From assembly GCA_900491605.1 (NCBI GenBank), contig UESW01004823.1, forward strand, positions 167,823 through 231,822: 64,000 nucleotides of DNA, read 5' to 3'. The stretch is from Calamus simplicifolius. Its lineage: Eukaryota > Streptophyta > Magnoliopsida > Arecales > Arecaceae. Numbering within the stretch: the first letter of the stretch is position 1; each line of letters begins with the position of its first letter. The notes beneath the pieces were generated by a model. The model did no database searches, was not told the DNA's origin, and saw only the letters and a program-made list of their open reading frames with translations. The position numbers and the translations under genes are program-made. This document shows, piece after piece, positions 57,501-64,000 of the stretch.

Positions 57501-58731
57501 TTTGTGATCTTCTCTCCATTGACCACATTGTCTGGGACCATTCTTTGGTTTCTACTTTCTTCGGGGGAGAGCTTTATCACCGTATTACTTCTATTCCTCT
57601 CATTCCGAGTCATGCTACTGATATAAGGGTTTGGCGGAGATCTTACTCATCTCGGGCTCCTATCGGGGATCTCCTGCATATCTATAGGCCTTCGCCCTTG
57701 CAAGTTATGGATTCGGCTTGGATTTGGCATCTTCCCATTCATCCGAGGGTTTGCCTTTTTATATGGAAGCTGGCTTGGAATGCGCTTCCTACCTGTTCTT
57801 TGCTCTCTGGGAGAGGGATACATATCATGCCTATTTGCCCGGTGTGTAGCCTTGAGGAGGAAACTGTGGATCATGCTATCTTTTCATGCCCCAGAGCGAG
57901 ACAGATTTGGCAAAGGTTAGGTGCGTGGTCTTGGCTGCAGGATTTGGACTCCCACCGTTTATCCTTCTTGAGGCTGCTCAGACAGGTCAAGGGGGGTGGG
58001 AACCATCAGGTGGGCCTGACGTTGGCTTATGTTGCTCTCCAGATCTGGTTATCCCGTAACCAGTTCGTGTTCTTGGACGTGCTCACTCCTTATCGGATTG
58101 TCAGGATGACTGTCTCCTTATATGCTGAGTACACTCTACATCAGAGGACTATTGGTGTTGATAGCCCTGGCCTCTGGGACTCCCATGCTGCTTCTGCAGC
58201 GCACCGGCACACGGTCTTTATCTCTTGGGAGCCCCCTCCTCCAGGGTTTGTCAAAATCAATTTTGATGGGAGTGTTCGTGGGAGATGTGCGGGATCTGAT
58301 TTTGTGATTCGGGGGCCAGGGGTCGTTGCTTGCGGCCGGCGGCTTTGGGACTCTGGATTCTTCTGTTCCCCTTGCTGAGCTATATGCGGCTTGGGCCGGT
58401 ATTTCTCACGCCCTTCGGAGCCTGGGTTCTACGAAGCTTATTATAGAGGGAGACTCAGCTACGGTTATTAGCTGGATCCGTCAGGAGTCCTATGTCCACC
58501 TGCCGACCATTCCTTTGATCAGCGACATCCATTATCTCCTTCAGGAAGCTACCAGCGTCCAGATTCGACATATCTACAGGGAGGCCAACTCTGCGGCTGA
58601 TTGGATTGCCGCCAGGTGGCCTATCATTCAGGGTTCTGGAGTTGGATGCTCGGCGACCCTTGTCCTCTCATCCTGTCACATATTTTGTATTCGGATATCT
58701 CGGGTTTGACTCACCCTAGATTGGTGTGATC
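54590..58731 (+). pseudogene. LINE ORF2: endonuclease, reverse transcriptase, RNase H (broken)
   Basis: The ATG at 54590 overlaps the ORF1 stop. Endonuclease (exo-endo-phosphatase fold): LLFWNVRGAQKP, LLETRLSG, a TAG at 54807, GDFNCIVG (near 55000) and SDHCPILV (near 55260). RT: KAPGPDGFPPLFF (near 55952), YQPISLCSTLYK, GRSITDNALLA with a TAG at 56282, KLDMERAYDRMSWDF, GLRQGCPLSPFLFI and FADD at 56658-56669. Then a zinc-binding region (WKLAWNALPT, CPVCSLEEETVDHAIFSCPR near 57835-57895) and RNase H (INFDGSVRGRCAG near 58258, LAELYAAWAGISHAL, IEGDSATVISWI). Frames change several times. Confidence 0.9.
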
Positions 58732-58802
58732 ACCGCTTGTACCAAAAAAAAAAAAAGACTGCAAAACATAATGAAAGCAGTGAACAAGCTAGTGACCCGA
58801 AA

Positions 58803-58856
<54 letters not shown>

Positions 58857-58878
58857 TGTGAAAAAAAAAAAAAAAAAA
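58803..58878. repeat. (AG)n microsatellite and A-run downstream of the LINE
   Basis: A short AC run leads into about 22 AG dinucleotides, a TGTGTG and an A-run of about 18. Simple repeat, possibly grown from the LINE tail region. Confidence 0.9.
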
Positions 58879-58879
58879 G

Positions 58880-59880
58880 CTAAATGGTGAACTCGCAACA
58901 GCTAGAATACAAAGCACTCAGAATACGTGGAGCCAAAGCCTTCCACAGGTTATTATATATGAAATTAGCAGAATACAAATCAGTAAGTATTACTTGAAGC
59001 AAGATAGGAACACCCGACTAGAAAGGGTACAAAGAAAGAATTCTAGTTTTAAGAATACAAATCCATTATGAATTTTCCTTTTTCCTACTTTTGTCCCCAG
59101 TAAAGGATGACAGCAACCAGCCTGCCACTACAACAACTTGAAACAGATGATTTACCTAATAATAATAGTTGCATAGGATCATGAATCCATTAACTTGTAC
59201 AGTCATCACAGGAAGGTTGCAAGAATGAAAGAAAATAAAAACATAACTTTATCTATTGCAATTGAGTGACTTGTGAATTCACCTGGGGCATTGACATAAT
59301 AATTAAGGCGTAATGGTAATGTTCTGATGCCAATTTACTATGCATTTACGTATTAATGAGAAGAAGTCATTACTGTGCAAAATTCGGACAACAGGAGTAT
59401 CATATAACCAGCATATCCTGATGCCAACATATAACTAGCGATCTGGCATCCATTTATAACAACCATCATATAACTAGCGGGCAGACATCCATTTATAGGT
59501 TTTCAATTAGTGAAACAAAAAATTAACTGTAAAGGGTACCATAAAATACACTGAAAAGGCCTGAGTTAACTTGCGTGAAAACTTAGCCACTAATTATAAT
59601 TCAACAACGAAAGACAAGAAGAGCACCATAAACATGCAGAGTGGGTCAAAACACATCCAAGATAAAAGGAAGCAGATCACATTAGATATTAGCAAAATTT
59701 ACATAAAAACAACTGGTGCTAAGTTATAAAAGGAAAGATGAAGGTTAAACAAGTATATCATTACATCTGGAGTTAAAGAGAGCGTCACAATTCAGTTCAC
59801 AGCTTCAGCACTCTGTTTCATAGAGACTGTGAAACAGGAGGATAAGTGCAGCACATTGCGCCAAGGAAAGAGCACTACAA
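58880..59880. other. Intergenic region downstream of the ARM-repeat gene
   Basis: AT-rich, no coding domain on either strand. A short direct repeat with CATATAACTAGCG and CATCCATTTATA occurs near 59430 and 59470. The part near 59780-59880 probably includes the 3' untranslated region of the minus-strand ARM gene. Confidence 0.55.
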
Positions 59881-59881
59881 T

Positions 59882-61554
59882 CTATTTCCTGCTGAACAAG
59901 CTCCTTAATTTCCCTCTTTGTAATCTTTCGAGCAGCTTCTTGGCACCAGCCACATCCATTTCAGAGAGTTTCTTAAGATACCCAACAGCACCATATGAAA
60001 TCATCAACTTCTTGCATCTCTTACCTGATGATAGAGATAACAGGCAAGTTATAGCATACTTCCTTGCCGTGTTCTGAGGGCTGGGATCAAGCAACTGAAC
60101 CAGATTTGGCACGCTCTTCTCAACCTTCTTAACCTCCCTACTGTTCTGAGTGTAGCTTATCAAGCTAGCAATGGCTTGGGCTGCCACCTCTCTTGCACTG
60201 TTTGACTTCGTCTCGAGCATCCTCACAAGCAAGGGCACACAGCCAAATTCTCCAATTAATTTCTTCACCTCAGACGAACCGGATATCTTGCAAATGGTTG
60301 ATGCCGCTGCCTGTTTTGCGCCTAAAGATCCATCCTTCAGCACGTGCACCAATCGAGGAAGGAGGCCTAGTGACACGAGAGCATCGGCTGAGACCGAGCT
60401 CACCAGGTTCCTCAATGCACCGACGGCAGGTTCCTGTGGCAATGGCCCATCGAGGTGAGCCAAAAGGCTCCTCAGCCCTCCCTCCAAGATGACAAACCTC
60501 CTCAGACTGTCATTGCTGGCTGTGAGATTCTGCAAGCACTCAGCGGCATACTCTTTGGAACCTAAAACGATCCACAGTCCAGGAGATTGATCATGACTCT
60601 AATTATCCCCTCCTCAGCCAATGTTTGCCGCACTTCAGGCACGGCAGAGAGATTCTTCAAAGCGCCAACAGCTGCCGACTGGCCAATGGAGTCTCCAGTC
60701 TGGCAGATCTCGATCAGCGGGCGAACGCCGCCATGACCGACGATCGAGCGAGCAGTGTCGGCAGACATGGACAGCCTCTGCAGCGAAACCACCGCCTTCT
60801 CCCGGCCCACCGGGCTCCCTGACTCTGCCAACCTGATCAGCGGTGGCAGCACACCTTCAGATACTAGCAAATTCTCACAGCTTCCGGACTCAGCCAGCAA
60901 GCAAATCACTGTTGCCGTTTTCTCCCTGACCTTAGGAGCCGTTGCAGTGAGCAATTGTATAAGGGCGGATATATTGCTCCGGCCAAGCCCCGCAAGCACG
61001 CTTTTCTCTTCTTCCGTTATCAACTCGAGCAGGCTATCGACTGCGCGGTGCTTGGCCTCGGCATGGCCGATCTGTAGGCGGGCAAGCAATTCGCAAACGT
61101 TGGACTGAGGCGGGGCTGATGACTCATGGCTGCGGGCTGGAACCAGAGGCAGGGCGGCGTCACCAAGAACGCCAGTCTTGATCAGAAGGGAACAGTCACG
61201 CAAGCCGAGATCGAGCTTGCCGGAGAGCGCGTCGAGGTCGCTCTGCATTTGAAGCTTGCCAATGCAGGGCTTCTCCGACGAGCGGTCGGCGAGTTCAATG
61301 GTATCAGCAAGCGCATTTGTCACCGACTGGAGGAGTTCTATACAGAGCGCGTTCTTGGCGAAGCAAGGGTGGCTGGAGAGATCGGAGAGGCACGGTGGGA
61401 TGCGCTCCAGCTTGGAGACTATGGCCTTCCAGCGCCCGCTGAAGCCAGTGGCTGCCCGGGCGTTGTCGAGGGCGGTGGGGACGAGCTGCCGGGCTCGGGA
61501 CAGCCAGTGGTCGGCGGATTCCGCGTCGGCAGTGGGCTCGGAGTCTTGAGCCAT
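59882..61554 (-). pseudogene. ARM-repeat protein gene, single-exon, with one frameshift
   Basis: Two minus-strand open stretches (61644-60562 and 60535-59882) together match one plant ARM-repeat protein of about 557 residues. It has an N-terminal helical region (WLSRARQLVPTALDNARAAT, CIGKLQMQSDLDALSGKLDL), then about nine armadillo repeats (for example IQLLTATAPKVREKTATVIC, LIRLAESGSPVGREKAVVSL, LVRMLETKSNSAREVAAQAI). I place the start at the ATG at 61554 (MAQDSEPT), because the upstream ATG adds an unlike hydrophobic lead. Near 60567 one base seems missing, which puts a TAG after GSF. Everything else is well kept, so this is a recent null allele or a sequencing error. The relatives are VAC8-like ARM proteins of unsettled function, presumably acting in protein binding. 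Confidence 0.82.
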
Positions 61555-61720
61555 GGGCTGCTGGTGGTGATTGTGATCTGATACACAACTGAGCAATGTG
61601 AAGAAAGGGAAAGAGAGAAGAGGAAAGAGAAACTTCAGGAACAAGAAGGGGAAGGGGGAAGAAGATGGGAATCGTTTTTATGGAAGCAAAGTGGATGGCG
61701 AGCTTGTTAGGATTAAGAAA
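61555..61720 (-). promoter_or_regulatory. Likely 5' untranslated region of the ARM-repeat gene
   Basis: Read on the minus strand, this stretch is rich in CT runs (CTTCTCTCTTTCCC type), usual for plant 5' leaders. No TATA box was clearly placed. Confidence 0.4.
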
Positions 61721-62930
61721 GAGAGTAGAAAGCTTAATATAATATCAAATGTGGGGAGGAAACATAGTTTATCTCAACTTCTGATATCACAGTGGGGGTC
61801 TATTTTGACGAAAACAAGTTTCGGCCAACCAAAAGCACCGAGAAGCCAGTGGGCCGAGATGGTGAATTTGGAAGCTAATGCCCGTTCAATGATCATGTCC
61901 AAAAAAATGTTCAGTTTGGGGCTGACAACTAGCTACTTTATCAGGTCCTTTCACATGTTTGGCTTAGGCTTAGTATAATTTGATAACAATTCCCTTTTTA
62001 AATAGTTTTCCAATTCAGAGCACTTTTTGGAGTTTGAGATTCATATGTTTTCATCTCTACAATCAACCCTCCATCCTTTTCATTAGCAGTGCATATCATT
62101 CATGCTCTGGTTGCCCTTAGTTTAGGGAACCTGGATAGACTCACTTTACCTAACCTAACCTAGTTACCAGCAAACCTCAGTTCCACAGGTGATTCTCCCT
62201 AGCATTTTTCCCTCACATCAGTTAATAACTCACAACTACCCTTTTATTATGATATCCAGGCCCCTCCCAGGTTGCACAACATGACTCGAGAACTATACAC
62301 TAATAAGAGTTGCAGTGGAAGCACAAAGGGACACAAAAGCTCAAGTTAGAGTGACCAATTTGCCATGTGCATCACCCTTACCAAACCACTGTTTGTTTAT
62401 GCAATACTATTTTACGTAGATTAAATATTTGGAAAACAACACCTACAATGTTTAAACTTAGAACCTCCTCGTATTTGAAGACCGTTTTCTCCTTTTCTAA
62501 GAAGATAAAATGCGTGTACTACTCTAGAAATGAAATGCTACAGAGTAAATCATAAGTGCAAGAAGTTCAGAAGACCCTAGCAGCAACATTTCTCGCTGCA
62601 CTTGGGCGCTTTAACAATGTTTCATCCTTTATAGTTTATAGCAGGAGATAACCCTTTTTTTTTTTTTTTTGACAGGAAATGGCAGAAGATAACTCATCCA
62701 TGACCATGCCAACCGTGCGAGTCAACTCACTGAGTGAGTGAGTGTATAAACAAGAAAAAAGGCTATAAAAAAAAAAAAGGATGCTCGACTCGGAGCATCT
62801 TTTCCCTATAAAAAGATGAGCCCATGGTGCACGTGAGCAAGGCTTGTGCTTGGTAAAAGGCGGCTTGGAGAAGGACAAGGGCTTGCCTTTCAAAGGGCAC
62901 TCTTGGGACCACCCGCGGCCCCGAAGGCGC
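61721..62930. other. Intergenic region, no recognisable gene
   Basis: AT-rich, with only short frames. A T-run of about 18 at 62654-62671 and an A-run near 62768 are present. Nothing with a recognisable domain on either strand. Confidence 0.55.
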
Positions 62931-63339
62931 CCTTTAAACCCACGTCCCTGCCTCGTCTTTTCCTCGACCGACACCTTGCTCCAGTCCCGTACCAATTTGC
63001 AATAATACCCTCAAATTATATCTCAGTTTTCGAACGTTTCCACAGCTTCGAGGGCATTTCGGTGATTTAACCGACCCAGAGCGCTTTTCCGGCGGAGGTT
63101 TCCTCGCCGGGCAACCAACGGAATGGAAGAACCGGTTTAAACTCGACCGGCCGGGTCGAGTCCTTGGTTCGGCCCGAGAAACCAAATCAGTGCGTGCCAA
63201 AACGGAGCAAAAGTCCTGGAAAGAGAAAGACGAGAGCGAGGCTTTGGCTTCCAGGAGGGAGGGAGGGAAGGGAGCGTATTTTACGCATATTCTTCCCAAA
63301 ATATCCCCAGCTATAGCAAAAGAGAGAAGAGAAATTCGT

Positions 63340-63602
63340 TCAAAGTTTCCAGGAATACCTGGAGGGATCTTTTTACTTGGGCGAGAAGTATGGTGGCCAA
63401 AGGATGAAGCTTTAACGGGAGCGGTAGCCGTTGCGATGGGCTTCTCCGCCTCTTCCTTCTTCTTTAAGAACCAGACAACACCAAAGAAAACGAGAGCTGG
63501 CAACAGGAGTAGCAGTGAGAGTGGGGAACAGAGAAGACCCAACACTTTCTTCTTCAACTGAAGAAAAAGAAGAGGAGGTGGTAGAACGGTCGATTGCATC
63601 AA
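63340..63602 (-). CDS. Possible first exon of a single-membrane-segment protein (weak)
   Basis: Read on the minus strand from the ATG at about 63599 (MQSTVLPPPLL), the frame gives a short basic stretch and one strong hydrophobic segment (PLSLLLLLPALVFFGVVWFL). A Lys/Glu-rich stretch follows, then a Ser/Pro region up to a possible donor (CCAG/GTATTC) near 63349. The frame stays open to 62934, but the later part is Arg/Pro/Ser-rich and less protein-like. I do not recognise it, and no further exon was found. It could be chance. Confidence 0.25.
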
Positions 63603-63699
63603 ACAATAACTTGGCCTTCAAACGAAATCGAATACGAAAGCAAATCAAATCTAAGACGAAAGCAATGTATATTGAGAGAGTGAGAAAGCAGCAGCATCT

Positions 63700-64000
63700 A
63701 AGTAACAAATGATGAGGGGAAAAAGGGAAGTACTACACCTTGTGGACGTTTGAAATGGCCATGGGCGTTCCAAGATTCGAATCTATTGCCCGGCAGGACC
63801 TTCTGATCTCGAATCTGGGATGGAAGAAGGGTGTTCGATTTTTTTTTTTTTTTTTTTTGGTGCGCGTAACCTTAAATTTATTTATCGGATATTTGACTTG
63901 CGTACCAGGAGGGCGATAGCTGCCGAGCAAGTTCGGGAATCGGACGGCCGAGGTCGTGCGTTTGTCAGAGAATCTGACCGTTGGGAGGCATCGAATTTTG
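63700..64000. other. Right edge, no supported gene
   Basis: It contains a T-run of about 20 at 63839-63858 and otherwise mixed-composition DNA. A minus-strand frame (63930-63733) with a possible donor after VHK might be an upstream exon, but nothing supports it. Confidence 0.4.

Larger units (their letters stand above)
52805..58757 (+). mobile_element. L1-type plant LINE with RNase H
   Basis: Two long coding regions, ORF1 with a DUF4283-like domain and zinc finger and ORF2 with endonuclease, RT and RNase H, run 5' to 3' and end in an A-run (58744-58757) without LTRs. That is the structure of a plant L1-clade LINE. Length is about 5.9 kb, near full. Imperfect CTGCAAA-containing sequence on both sides (near 52790 and 58761) may be a decayed target duplication. 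Several stops and indels make it inactive. Confidence 0.9.

Noticed and set aside
60171..61581. Plus-strand frames of 95-151 codons across the ARM gene
   Set aside because: They are shadows of the minus-strand gene, which has clear armadillo repeats.
63733..63800. tRNA-like segment with AGATTCGAATCT on the minus strand
   Set aside because: It looks like a T-arm, but no A-box, D-arm or acceptor stem pairs up around it.

Overview
This is nuclear DNA from a seed plant, most likely a monocot. The evidence is stacked Sirevirus (SIRE-type Ty1/Copia), Tat-lineage Ty3/Gypsy and plant L1-type LINE elements, spliced-gene features, and a plant ARM-repeat gene whose start is much more GC-rich than its end. 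I cannot name the species. About nine tenths of the window is transposable-element sequence. The only convincing host gene is the ARM-repeat gene near the right end.

Layout. (1) 1-31504 is one old SIRE-type element (element A). Its 5' part lies outside the window, and three younger insertions split it. Each insertion is bounded by a 5-bp target-site duplication that I could read directly: a full element (element 2, 2163-12501, AAAGT), a second full element (element 3, 13407-23823, TGGAC) and a solo LTR of another Sirevirus family (23947-26213, GATAT). (2) About 31540-38150 is a decayed Tat/Gypsy element (element B). A 1.7-kb unidentified insert breaks it at the protease active site. (3) 38153-39511 and 52246-52800 are flanking DNA without recognisable genes. 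(4) 39512-52240 is a complete but decayed Tat/Gypsy element (element C) with a CCTAC duplication. Its order is LTR, gag-protease-RT-RNase H-integrase, a 98-bp tandem array, an antisense spliced gene, then LTR. (5) About 52800-58757 is a LINE with overlapping ORF1 and ORF2 and a C-terminal RNase H. (6) 59882-61554, minus strand, is the ARM-repeat gene, apparently broken by a single-base frameshift. (7) 61700-64000 is mostly intergenic, with a weak candidate for the first exon of a minus-strand gene.

How the parts work together. The three internal-bearing SIRE elements share one plan: LTR, initiator-Met-tRNA primer site, gag with two zinc knuckles around a coiled coil, protease, integrase, RT, RNase H, then an extra ORF resembling the plant transposon domain PF20167, repeated polypurine tracts and the 3' LTR. 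Every pol is interrupted by stops or frameshifts, so none looks autonomous. The most striking pattern is an array of a short near-palindromic motif (GAGCCGACTCC or GAGTCGACTC). It sits upstream of the TATA box in the LTRs and again just upstream of the extra ORF in all three elements, which suggests a duplicated control region for that ORF. In element C the antisense gene converges on pol across the tandem array.
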